DNA of 64,000 bases from Natrarchaeobius chitinivorans (lineage in GTDB: Archaea; Halobacteriota; Halobacteria; Halobacteriales; Natrialbaceae): positions 186,001 through 250,000 of the forward strand of contig NZ_REGA01000001.1 in the NCBI RefSeq assembly GCF_003841505.1, written 5' to 3'. Under the pieces are notes generated by a model. The model was not told the DNA's origin, ran no database searches, and saw only the letters and a program-made list of their open reading frames with translations. Of the stretch, positions 17,418 through 24,970 are shown one piece after another (within the stretch, counting starts at the first letter, position 1; each line of letters begins with the position of its first letter). The position numbers and the translations under genes are program-made.

Positions 17418-18391
17418 TGAGTTCACCACTCGAGAACCCGACCGATTTCTCCGCCCGCGAACGCAGAGCGCTCGAGACGCTGGTGAAACGCCTCGGCGAC
17501 GACGAGTTCGTACTGGCCGAACGCTACACCGAGTGGCAGGTCCGCGCGCCCAGCCTCGAGTCCGATCTCGCGCTCGCGAACAACGCCCAGGACGAACTCG
17601 GCCACGCCCGACTGTGGTACGACGTCCTCGCGGACCTCGACGTCGACGAACGCGATCTGGTCTACGAGCGCGATCCGGCCGACTTTCGCCACAGCACGCT
17701 CGTCGAACTGCCGTTTGCGGAGGGCGACTGGGCCGACGCAGTCCTTCGGTCGTACCTCTACGACGCCGCCGAGGACCTCCGTCTCGAGGCCCTCGAGGAC
17801 TCCGCGTACCCGCCGATCGCCGACCGCGTCGGCAAGATCCGAAGCGAGGAGGAGTACCACCTCGAGCACGCACGGAACTGGCTCGAGCGACTCGCCGAGG
17901 GTGAGGAGGGCCGCGACCGGCTCCAGGACGCGCTCGACCGACTCTTCCCCCACGCGCTGACGCTGTTCGAGTCGGCCACACCTCCCGTCGAAACCGCCAT
18001 ACCGACACGGGAAGCAAGCGGCTCGAACGAGATCGAACGGAACACGGACGAGACGAGCGGCGATCGATCGGACGCCGACGCCGCCGCTGCCGTGGAAGGC
18101 GACATCGTCGACTTCGGTCTTCGAACCGCCACGCTCGAGGAACTCGGCGAGGAGTGGCTGTCAATCGTCGTTCCGTTCCTCGAGTCACTCGATCTGGACG
18201 TTCCGATCGACGAATCGACGATCGGCGAGGGTGTCGAGTACGCGGTCACCGTCGAATCGCTGCCGACCCAACTCGGTCGGGACGGTACGCACACCGACGC
18301 GTGGTTCGATCTCTACGACGACCTGACACACACCTACCGCGAACTCGAGCGCTCCGACGCGGCGAAAATCAGGGAGGACCCGGATCGATGA
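17417..18391 (+). CDS. paaC: 1,2-phenylacetyl-CoA epoxidase subunit C
   Basis: A ferritin-like structural partner of PaaA, 324 residues compared with about 250 in bacteria. Core motifs include RLGDDEFVLAERYTEWQVRAP, NNAQDELGHARLWY with an EXXH, and KIRSEEEYHLEHARNWLERLA. The extra length is an insertion of about 50 Ser/Asp/Glu/Thr-rich residues (roughly 195-240) before the last helices, likely a flexible halophilic loop. The stop overlaps paaD by four bases (ATGA). Confidence 0.92.
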   Translation: MSSPLENPTDFSARERRALETLVKRLGDDEFVLAERYTEWQVRAPSLESDLALANNAQDELGHARLWYDVLADLDVDERDLVYERDPADFRHSTLVELPFAEGDWADAVLRSYLYDAAEDLRLEALEDSAYPPIADRVGKIRSEEEYHLEHARNWLERLAEGEEGRDRLQDALDRLFPHALTLFESATPPVETAIPTREASGSNEIERNTDETSGDRSDADAAAAVEGDIVDFGLRTATLEELGEEWLSIVVPFLESLDLDVPIDESTIGEGVEYAVTVESLPTQLGRDGTHTDAWFDLYDDLTHTYRELERSDAAKIREDPDR

Positions 18392-18843
18392 CCCGGCGTT
18401 CGTCGGAGGCCGGAACCGACGGCGGCTCCGAGTCAGTTCGTGGGTCGGACCGAGAAACGACGCCGTGTGCCTACACCGAGTACCGCGAGGGCCGGGATAC
18501 CGAAGAGTGTCCCGCGACGGGCGACGGCGCGACCGGTCTCGAAGCCGACGTGTGGGACGCCCTCTCCAGCGTCGAGGACCCCGAGATGCCGATCAGCGTC
18601 GTCGACCTCGGACTGATCTACGGCGTCGACGTCGACGGCGGAGCCGCGACCGTCGAGATGACGCTGACGTACTCGGGCTGTCCCGCCCGGGAGATGCTCA
18701 CCGACGAGGTTGCGGAGTCCGTCGCGGCCGTCGAGGGCGTCGAGGACGTCGACGTCCGCCTCGTCTGGAGTCCCGAATGGACGGTCGAGATGGTCACCGA
18801 ATCGGGGAAAGCGGACCTGCGTGCGTTCGGATTGAGCGTATGA
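18388..18843 (+). CDS. paaD: PaaD-like Fe-S assembly factor, MIP18 domain only
   Basis: A 151-residue protein with a disordered first 50 residues and then the MIP18/DUF59 domain: VWDALSSVEDPEMPISVVDLGLIYGV, MTLTYSGCPAREMLTDEV and VRLVWSPEW. Bacterial PaaD serves maturation of the epoxidase system and carries a zinc-binding tail after this domain. Here the protein ends at RAFGLSV, and the tail appears as a separate 55-residue gene 13 bases downstream. The ATG at 18388 overlaps paaC by four bases. Confidence 0.88.
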   Translation: MTRRSSEAGTDGGSESVRGSDRETTPCAYTEYREGRDTEECPATGDGATGLEADVWDALSSVEDPEMPISVVDLGLIYGVDVDGGAATVEMTLTYSGCPAREMLTDEVAESVAAVEGVEDVDVRLVWSPEWTVEMVTESGKADLRAFGLSV

Positions 18844-18856
18844 AACGAACGAGCCG

Positions 18857-19024
18857 ATGAAACGAACCGATCCGAGCGTCGAAACCGGCGGCGAGGACGG
18901 CGGTGTGGAGTGTCCATACTGCGGATCGACGGACACCGTCCGCGAACACCCGAAAGGGCCGTCGCTCTGTCGCTCGATGCACTACTGCAACGGCTGTGAA
19001 CAACCGTTCGAACGGTTCGGGTGA
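18857..19024 (+). CDS. Stand-alone PaaD-type zinc ribbon protein
   Basis: A 55-residue ORF starting MKRTDPSVETGGEDGG. It contains VECPYCGSTDTVREHPKG, PSLCRSMHYCNGCEQPFERF and a terminal G. The four-cysteine CX2C...CX2C pattern plus a fifth Cys (LCRSMHYC) and EPF-like ending match the zinc-binding tail of bacterial PaaD. It is read in the same direction as paaABCD, directly after paaD, so it is most simply the second half of a split PaaD. A nearby six-codon frame at 18840 is ignored. Confidence 0.82.
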   Translation: MKRTDPSVETGGEDGGVECPYCGSTDTVREHPKGPSLCRSMHYCNGCEQPFERFG

Positions 19025-19062
19025 GCGACGATCCAACGCGTGGCAGGAGGCGAGGTCCCGCC

Positions 19063-19190
19063 GCTCGAGCGGTTGAACCGGAAACCACGTGCTCGAGTTG
19101 TCGGACCGGAAACCACGTGCTCGAGCGGTTGGACCGGAAACCACGTGCTCGAGCGGTTGGACCGGAAACCACATGCTCGAGCGATCGACC
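19063..19190. repeat. 28-bp tandem repeat, four copies plus a partial
   Basis: Units start at 19063, 19091, 19119 and 19147, with a 16-base remnant at 19175. Each begins with the palindrome GCTCGAGC, continues GGTTGGACCGG and ends AAACCACGT. Units 3 and 4 are almost identical; unit 2 differs most. The period is not a multiple of three and there are no spacers. It sits between the paa operon and the thioesterase gene. Confidence 0.9.
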
Positions 19191-19236
19191 CGGGACGCCC
19201 CACCGACTTTATCTCTGGCCGTAGAACCCGCCGCCC

Positions 19237-19626
19237 ATGGACGTCGAAGCCTTCTTCGAGGGAATGCCCTTCGCGTCGCTGCTCGGGATCGAGATCACCG
19301 AGTGTGCGGACGGACACGCCGAGGGTCACCTCGAGATGAGCGAGGAACTGTCCTGGAACGAGGAACGGCTGATGGCCCACGGCGGCGTCACGTTCACGCT
19401 CGCGGACACCGTCGGCGGCGCGGCGCTGGTTTCGCTCGTCGAGCAGCCGGTGCCGACGATCGACATGCGCATCGACTACCTCGACGCGGGGACCGGAGAC
19501 CTCTACGCCGAGGCTGACGTCGTTCGTCGGGGAAGCGACGTGGGCGTCGTCGACGTCGAGGTGTACGCCGCAGACGACGACGCGCTCGTCGCAGACGCTC
19601 GAGGGGTCTACAAGACCGGAGAGTGA
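19237..19626 (+). CDS. paaI: PaaI-type hot-dog thioesterase
   Basis: A 129-residue acyl-CoA thioesterase. Motifs are FASLLGIEITECADGHAEGH, LMAHGGVTFTLADTVGGAAL (the His-Gly-Gly and Asp of the PaaI active site) and PTIDMRIDYLD. PaaI relieves CoA sequestration by hydrolysing dead-end intermediates of phenylacetate degradation, and the position just after paaABCD supports that role. The 212 bases before it contain a 28-bp tandem repeat, so it may have its own promoter. Confidence 0.85.
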   Translation: MDVEAFFEGMPFASLLGIEITECADGHAEGHLEMSEELSWNEERLMAHGGVTFTLADTVGGAALVSLVEQPVPTIDMRIDYLDAGTGDLYAEADVVRRGSDVGVVDVEVYAADDDALVADARGVYKTGE

Positions 19627-19666
19627 CGGACGGTCCGTGAGCCGGCCGATCCGGTCGACGCGGTGA

Positions 19667-20671
19667 TCAGAGCGTCGGTGTGACGTCGTCGCCGAGTCGG
19701 TGAACGCAATCGACCATCTCGTCGGTCTCGAGGCCCGGATAGTAGGTGCGGAGGATAACGTGGACGTCGTCGCCGATCGCGTCGCGGTACTCCCGTAGCT
19801 GCTCGCTTACGTCCGAGGGGGTACCGAAGATCGCCTGCGATTTCAGCTCGCGTTTGCGCTCGGGCTCGAGTTCCTCGACGGTCTCGCCCGAGAAGATTTC
19901 GGCGTACCGGCGCTGGATGGAGAAATACCCCTCGCGCATCGTCTCCCAGGCCGCCTCGCGGGAGTCGCCGACCCAGCCGTGTTTGAGAACGTAGATCGAG
20001 AACTCGCCCTCGTGGTTCTCTCGATCGCGAACGGCCCGGATGTCTTCGACGCGTTTTCGGACGCCCTCGAGCGACAGCGACGAGGGCGCACACCAGCCGT
20101 CTGCGACGCGAGCCGCCCGCCGTACCGCCGGCTTCGCCGCGCCGCCGAGGACGATCGGAACCGAGCCGTCGACCGGCGTCGGCGTGATCGAGACGTCCGC
20201 TGGAACGTCGTGAAACGCCGACTCGTACTCGATCGGGCCGTCGCTCCAGGCTGCCCGGAGAAACGGGATCAGGTCCTCGAGTCGATCCGCTCGTTCGTCA
20301 CGGGGCACGCCGAAGACGTCGAACTCCCGGGGGTTCGAACCGATCGCGAGCCCGAGCGTGAGTCGGTCGCTCGAGAGCAGGTCGACCGTCGCCGCGTCCT
20401 CGGCGAGGTGGATCGGATCGTAAAGCGGCCCGAGTGCGACGCAGGGACCGATCTCGATATCGTCGGTCGCGGCGGCCATCGCACCCAGAGCAGGAAACGT
20501 TCCGGAGAGGTACTCGTCGTCCTCGAAGTGGTGCTCGGAGACCCACGCGCTGTCGAGACCGGCGGCCTCGATTTCGCGAGTCAGCGCCAGCAGTTCCTCG
20601 TACCGGGCGCTCGACTCGCGGTCGTCGTCGGGTCCTCGCTGGGCGGTGAACAGTCCCGTCCCGAGTCGCAT
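19667..20671 (-). CDS. LLM-class flavin/F420-dependent oxidoreductase
   Basis: A 334-residue luciferase-like TIM barrel starting MRLGTGLFTAQRGPDDDRES. Key features are LDSAWVSEHHFEDDEYLSGTFPAL (the EHH near the active site), IGPCVALGPLYDPIHLAEDAATVD, LTLGLAIGSNPREFDVFG and SVPIVLGGAAKPAVRRAARVADGW. It is more like the bacterial flavin monooxygenase group than the protein at 10.2 kb. The substrate is unknown. It converges on paaI with a 40-base gap. An in-frame extension to 20755 is rejected. Confidence 0.82.
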   Translation of the reverse strand: MRLGTGLFTAQRGPDDDRESSARYEELLALTREIEAAGLDSAWVSEHHFEDDEYLSGTFPALGAMAAATDDIEIGPCVALGPLYDPIHLAEDAATVDLLSSDRLTLGLAIGSNPREFDVFGVPRDERADRLEDLIPFLRAAWSDGPIEYESAFHDVPADVSITPTPVDGSVPIVLGGAAKPAVRRAARVADGWCAPSSLSLEGVRKRVEDIRAVRDRENHEGEFSIYVLKHGWVGDSREAAWETMREGYFSIQRRYAEIFSGETVEELEPERKRELKSQAIFGTPSDVSEQLREYRDAIGDDVHVILRTYYPGLETDEMVDCVHRLGDDVTPTL

Positions 20672-20772
20672 ACTCCCGACGTTCACGGTGACCGCCTTAG
20701 TTGTTGGTCCGTCTCGCTCGGCTCGCAGTCGCGGACTGCGATCGATATCACCCACGGCGTTAGCTGAAAAGA

Positions 20773-20787
20773 GGGCGCTACGCGCCC
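20773..20787. other. Small perfect hairpin between divergent genes
   Basis: GGGCGC-TAC-GCGCCC lies within a longer imperfect GAGGG...CCCTC, in the 270-base space between the LLM gene and the next plus-strand gene. No T-run follows. It could be part of a leader or an operator; nothing decides. Confidence 0.35.
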
Positions 20788-20941
20788 GCCCTCGAGGAGC
20801 AAACGTAGTGGAGGACGTAAGCGGGCAGGGTGGGACACAGCCTCCACACGACTGTTGCGTGGTGGTATACGGCTCTCGTATGGGTTGGCCGTGTCCCTGT
20901 AGGCGAAACCTTTGATACGGTATAGCACTTCACAGTGTTCG

Positions 20942-21382
20942 ATGAGTACAGAGACACACACAACGACGATCAGTGACGACGGAGCGTCCGGTCTCGTGAG
21001 TGCCGCACGCACCAGCCTCGGTGACACACTCCGAAGCGTCGTGTATTTTACGCCGTCGGCGTTCGACGTGCTCTACCTTCGCCAGAACCTCTACGAGTCG
21101 ATGGAGGCCGCCCGAACGGCCAAGGAGCAACTGGTCGAGCTCGAGCGGGTCGGATTCGCGGAGGTGCCCGTCAGGACCGCGATCGGTCACCAGGGGGACG
21201 AGACGGGAATCGGACCGTACGAGTTCACCGTCCGGTTTCATACGGACGGCTTCGTCGTGAGAGTGCTCGAAGGCGACGTGGGAACGATCATGACGACCGA
21301 CAGTATGGATCTGAACGCGTTCGAAGACGCTGCGACCGCCGTCAGGCGCCTGCTCGCGGACGAGTCGGTCGAGGGCGAGTGA
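20942..21382 (+). CDS. Haloarchaeal conserved protein of unknown function
   Basis: A 146-residue soluble acidic protein from MSTETHTTTISDDG. The segment GLVSAARTSLGDTLRSVVYFTPSAFDVLYLRQNLYESM is a pattern I recognise from a haloarchaea-wide family of uncharacterised proteins. The rest resembles an alpha/beta domain ending FTVRFHTDGFVVRVLEGDVGTIMTTDSM, where the moderately conserved second half would sense something. No catalytic residues are apparent. The ATG at 20942 is preferred over 20912. Confidence 0.7.
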   Translation: MSTETHTTTISDDGASGLVSAARTSLGDTLRSVVYFTPSAFDVLYLRQNLYESMEAARTAKEQLVELERVGFAEVPVRTAIGHQGDETGIGPYEFTVRFHTDGFVVRVLEGDVGTIMTTDSMDLNAFEDAATAVRRLLADESVEGE

Positions 21383-21557
21383 ACGCGATCTTTCGTCCGC
21401 AACGCAGCGGTCGGGAGACCCGTCGAACGCGGCCTCGACGCCGGTGCAGGCGCACGATACGGTCAGGTTCGCGTCCTTCCGAAAGATATCCGAGCAGACT
21501 GCGGCTGCTGTTGGCACTGTTCGGTGGCTGCAAGTCACGTCGTCGGAGGAGGGTAGT

Positions 21558-22835
21558 TCACTGGTACTCGAGGACGGTGATCTCCTCGACCGGCCACTGG
21601 CTCAGGATCTCGACGCCGTCTTCGCGGACGACGACCATCTCCTCGACGCGGACGCCCTGCCTTCCGGCCGGTTCCTGGGTCTCGACGGCCATCGTCATCC
21701 CCTCCTCGATCTCGATCGGGTGATCGAGCGAGAGCCCGCGCCAGACGAGCGGCACTTCGTACAACTGGAGGCCGAGGCCGTGGGCCCAATGGTTGGTCGT
21801 CAACTGCCAGTGTTCGTCGGCGTCGTAGTACTCCGCGTGCTCGCCGTCCATGTCGGGGAACCCGCGGGCGATCTCGTCGGTGGTCGCGCCGGGTTCGATC
21901 CGCTCGAGGACGTCGTAGAGGTTGTCACGGGCTGTCCGGTACGCCTCGCGTTGCTCCTCGGTCGGCTCTCCGACCGAAAACGTACGATAGTAACAGGATC
22001 GATACCCCAGGTAACCGACGTTGTAGAAATCGGCGTAGACGAGGTCGCCCGGTCGGATCACCCGGTCTGTACTGTTCGCCTGATGTTTCGGCCACGTGTT
22101 CGGTCCCGACGTCAGGTAGCCGCCGCCGACGAACGCGCCGTGTCGCCACAGCTCCGAAACCGCCTCGCCCCACACCTCGGTTTCCCGTTTCCCCGGCTTC
22201 GTCTCCTCGGCGATCCGCTGGAAGCCCGCCTCGCAGATCGCCGCGACCATCCGCAGACACTCGATCTCGTCGTCCGTCTTTATCGCCCGAGCCGATTCCA
22301 TCGCCGATCGGGCCGTCGAGACGTCGACCTCGAGTCCGCGCTCCTCGAGCGCGGCGACGAGCGCGGGACTGTCGACGTCGAGGCCGAGCGTTTCGTCGGC
22401 GACCCCGTACTCCTCGAGCGCCTCGTCGACGGTTTCGGCCATCGTCGAAAGCAGGAACTCGCGAGCGGACGCACTCCCCGACGCCCGCGGGACGTTTCCG
22501 AGCCCCGGACAGGCGTAGCGGACGTCCTCGAGCCACGGACAGTTCGCCCGCTGGTCGCTCGCGTGGTCGGCGGTATCCCAGTGGACGATATCTCCCTCCT
22601 CGGTGAGCACGGTGTAGTGGTCCGCGCCGCTGCCGCCCGTCATCGCCAGCCCCGTCACGTATCGGATGTTCGGATCGGAGACGAGCAACACCGCGCCGAG
22701 ATCCGTCTCCTCGAGACGCTCGAGCGCCCGTTCCGTGCGCTCCCGACGGAGCCGTCGGGTGTCGATTCGCTGTTCCCAGTCGACGGCCTGGGTGCCGCGG
22801 GTTCCCTCCATGAAGCCGCGCTCGTAACCCGTCAT
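21558..22835 (-). CDS. M24 (creatinase/aminopeptidase-fold) protein with an altered metal site
   Basis: A 425-residue pita-bread-fold protein. The N-terminal creatinase-type domain has LLVSDPNIRYVTGL; the catalytic domain includes VYADFYNVGYLGYRSCYYRT, NHWAHGLGLQLYEVP, MAVETQEP and VEEMVVV. Against the M24 consensus, the first Asp, the His and both Glu ligands are present, but the second Asp (usual form SDITRT) is Cys in SCYYRT. It may therefore be a hydrolase of the creatinase or ectoine-hydrolase sort rather than a true metallopeptidase. The start is the ATG at 22835, 15 bases inside the longest frame. Confidence 0.8.
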   Translation of the reverse strand: MTGYERGFMEGTRGTQAVDWEQRIDTRRLRRERTERALERLEETDLGAVLLVSDPNIRYVTGLAMTGGSGADHYTVLTEEGDIVHWDTADHASDQRANCPWLEDVRYACPGLGNVPRASGSASAREFLLSTMAETVDEALEEYGVADETLGLDVDSPALVAALEERGLEVDVSTARSAMESARAIKTDDEIECLRMVAAICEAGFQRIAEETKPGKRETEVWGEAVSELWRHGAFVGGGYLTSGPNTWPKHQANSTDRVIRPGDLVYADFYNVGYLGYRSCYYRTFSVGEPTEEQREAYRTARDNLYDVLERIEPGATTDEIARGFPDMDGEHAEYYDADEHWQLTTNHWAHGLGLQLYEVPLVWRGLSLDHPIEIEEGMTMAVETQEPAGRQGVRVEEMVVVREDGVEILSQWPVEEITVLEYQ

Positions 22836-22902
22836 GGTCGTGTCGACCACGGCCGGCCGAATAAAAGGTAGCGCCGCTCGAGGGCGACGAGAGCGGACCG
22901 TT

Positions 22903-22987
22903 CACACGGATTGCTGTACCGACGTACCGGCGCACCCGCGACCCGGGCGGCGGGTGCGCCGGAACTGACGGACAGTAAACCGTATCA
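22903..22987. repeat. Family A element (A7) ending on the epimerase stop codon
   Basis: Left arm CACACGGATTGCTGTACC, perfect 13-bp stem CCGGCGCACCCGC / GCGGGTGCGCCGG, and right arm GACAGTAAACCGTATCA. The last TCA (22985-22987) is the stop codon of the minus-strand epimerase gene. Confidence 0.9.
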
Positions 22988-23950
22988 GACGGGCTCGAGG
23001 CCCGCGTCCCTCCGAAGCACGTTTATGTACGATCGAAAGCCGGACTCGAGGTCGTACTCGGGTTCGTAACCGAGATCAGCGTTGGCCGTCGTCATGTCGA
23101 GGTTCTGGGTCCACGGGAGTTCGCCCTCGTCGGAGACGTCGATCTCGGCGTCGGGGACGATCCGCTCGACGGTTTCGGCGGCCTCCCGGACCGTCGCGAG
23201 CACGCCACGGACGTTGTAGACGCGCCGGCTCAGATCGCTCGTGGGGGTAAACGCCGCTTTCCGAAACGCCTGGGCGATATCCTCGACGTGTTGCCAGTCG
23301 ATCGCCTGGTCGCCGTACTCGACGCGATAGGGTTCGCCGAGGGCGGGTTTCTCGACGACGTTCGCGAGAAACGCCGAACCGCCGGTTTCCCGATACGGGC
23401 CGTAGGCGACCGTCGGCCGAAGCCCGACGTGATCGACGTCGTACTCCTCGTGGTAGACGCGCGCCTGATGCTCGTTGTACTCCTTGGTCGCGCCGTAGAG
23501 CGTCTCCGGGTAGACGAGGCCGTCCTCGTCTATCCACTCGGCGTCGTAGTTCGCCGGCGGCGCGTACACCGCCGCCGAGGAGGCCCAGGCGACGCGTTCG
23601 ACCTGATCGTCGAGGATTCGGGCCGCCTCGAAGACCGCGTTCGTCCCCATCACGTTCACGTCCGCCGCCGCCCGCGGGTTCTCGCGTGCGCTCGTCGTCA
23701 GCAGTGCGGCGAGGTGGACGACGCGGGTCGCGCCGGTCTCCCTGATCGCCCGGATCACGTCCGTCGGCTCCGAGACGTCGCCGCGTCGAACCTCGACGCC
23801 GTCGGCGACGCCCAGTTTCTCGAGGATGCTCGTCTCCGTCGAGCGGTCGTAGGCCACGACGTCGTGGCCGGACTCGAGCAAGTCGCGTACGACGTAGGAG
23901 CCGATGAACCCGGTTCCGCCGGTTACCAGTACGGTCGTCTCGTCGCTCAT
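22985..23950 (-). CDS. NAD-dependent epimerase/dehydratase (extended SDR)
   Basis: A 321-residue nucleotide-sugar epimerase-like enzyme. The Rossmann motif VTGGTGFIGSYVV is at residues 9-21. RVVHLAALLTTSARENP, SSAAVYAPP, the catalytic YGATKEYNE (YXXXK) and LRPTVAYGPYRETGG follow in order. It resembles UDP-glucose 4-epimerase relatives and L-threonine dehydrogenase-like haloarchaeal proteins; the substrate is unresolved. No other sugar genes are adjacent. The stop codon forms the end of repeat A7. Confidence 0.85.
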   Translation of the reverse strand: MSDETTVLVTGGTGFIGSYVVRDLLESGHDVVAYDRSTETSILEKLGVADGVEVRRGDVSEPTDVIRAIRETGATRVVHLAALLTTSARENPRAAADVNVMGTNAVFEAARILDDQVERVAWASSAAVYAPPANYDAEWIDEDGLVYPETLYGATKEYNEHQARVYHEEYDVDHVGLRPTVAYGPYRETGGSAFLANVVEKPALGEPYRVEYGDQAIDWQHVEDIAQAFRKAAFTPTSDLSRRVYNVRGVLATVREAAETVERIVPDAEIDVSDEGELPWTQNLDMTTANADLGYEPEYDLESGFRSYINVLRRDAGLEPV

Positions 23951-24019
23951 GAGCCGTCCTACATCGGCCGGTCACGTATACGTCCGTGGTCGTTCTCCCC
24001 TCGCGAACGTCCCTCACGA

Positions 24020-24025
24020 TTTATT
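24020..24025 (+). promoter_or_regulatory. TATA box giving a leaderless start for the EthD gene
   Basis: TTTATT lies centred about 28 bases before the ATG at 24051. That spacing fits a leaderless archaeal transcript and supports 24051 over the upstream ATG at 24033. Confidence 0.5.
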
Positions 24026-24050
24026 GGGACGGATGAAGTACGACGCTCGT

Positions 24051-24764
24051 ATGTACAAGCACGTGGCTCCCCTCGTCCGACGGGAGGGGATGTCCCACGA
24101 GGAGTTCCTCGAGCACTGGCAGACCCAGCACGCGCCCATCGCTCGCGAAATCGAGGGTGTCGTCCGGTACGAGCAGGTAGTGCCGACCGATCCCGGCAAC
24201 GCCGAGTTCGACGGCGTCGCCGAACTCTCCTTCGAGGACCTCGAGTCACTTCACGATGCACTCGGGAGCCCGGGATCACGGGATTACGATCCCGAGAGAG
24301 GGAAGGCCAGGGAAGCGAGGCGGGACGTCGACGACTTCCTCGCGGTCGACGAACGCCCGCGGTTCATCGGCGAAGAGGTCGTTCAACGCGACGACGTCGA
24401 CGGAGAGACCGACGGCCTGTACAAGCATTCGGCGTTTCTCGTCCGTCAGGATGGGATGTCTCACGAGGAGTTTCTCGACTACTGGCAGAACCACCACACC
24501 CCGATCGCCCGGGAAATCGAGGGTGTCGTCCGGTACACCACCGTTCTCCCGACGGATCCCGACGCCGCGGAGTTCGACGGCGTCGCCGAACTCTACTTCG
24601 AGGACCTCGAGAAACTGTACGACGCGCTCGGGAGCGAGGGATCTCGGGATTACGACCCCGAGAAAGGCAAAGCCAGGGAAGCGAGACGGGACGTCGACAA
24701 TTTCCTCGCGGTCGACGACCGACCGCGATTCATCGGCCGAACGCACCTCATCGAAGGCGGATAG
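24051..24764 (+). CDS. Tandem EthD-domain protein
   Basis: The 237-residue protein consists of two copies of an EthD-like dimeric alpha/beta barrel unit, about 115 residues each. Each has LVR.(E/D)GMSHEEFL, then W...H.PIAREIEGVVRY, AEFDGVAEL and YDPE.GKAREARRDVD. The two halves are strongly alike, so the duplication is recent or kept by selection. EthD domains occur with cytochrome P450 ether degradation and in small decarboxylating or ring-cleaving enzymes. A single chain with two units may form the barrel internally. No P450 is nearby. Confidence 0.82.
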   Translation: MYKHVAPLVRREGMSHEEFLEHWQTQHAPIAREIEGVVRYEQVVPTDPGNAEFDGVAELSFEDLESLHDALGSPGSRDYDPERGKAREARRDVDDFLAVDERPRFIGEEVVQRDDVDGETDGLYKHSAFLVRQDGMSHEEFLDYWQNHHTPIAREIEGVVRYTTVLPTDPDAAEFDGVAELYFEDLEKLYDALGSEGSRDYDPEKGKAREARRDVDNFLAVDDRPRFIGRTHLIEGG

Positions 24765-24970
24765 ACGGACGCGGTCGATCGCTCGAGAAGGGTGACACTC
24801 TCTTCGCCGTATTCGGGCGGATTCCGTCACTTCACAGACAGGTACCACTCGATCGATGCCTAGCGAAGAGCCGCGGAAAGGCTGTACAGATACTTCCGAC
24901 CGAGAACTAACGCATATATTGAAAGTGCTAATAGTCCGTCGGTCACAATTCTCAGCTACTTCGATCAGCT

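Noticed and set aside
19063-19190. Possible short CRISPR array
   Set aside because: Units are directly adjacent with no spacers, the period is 28 bases throughout, and no cas genes are near.
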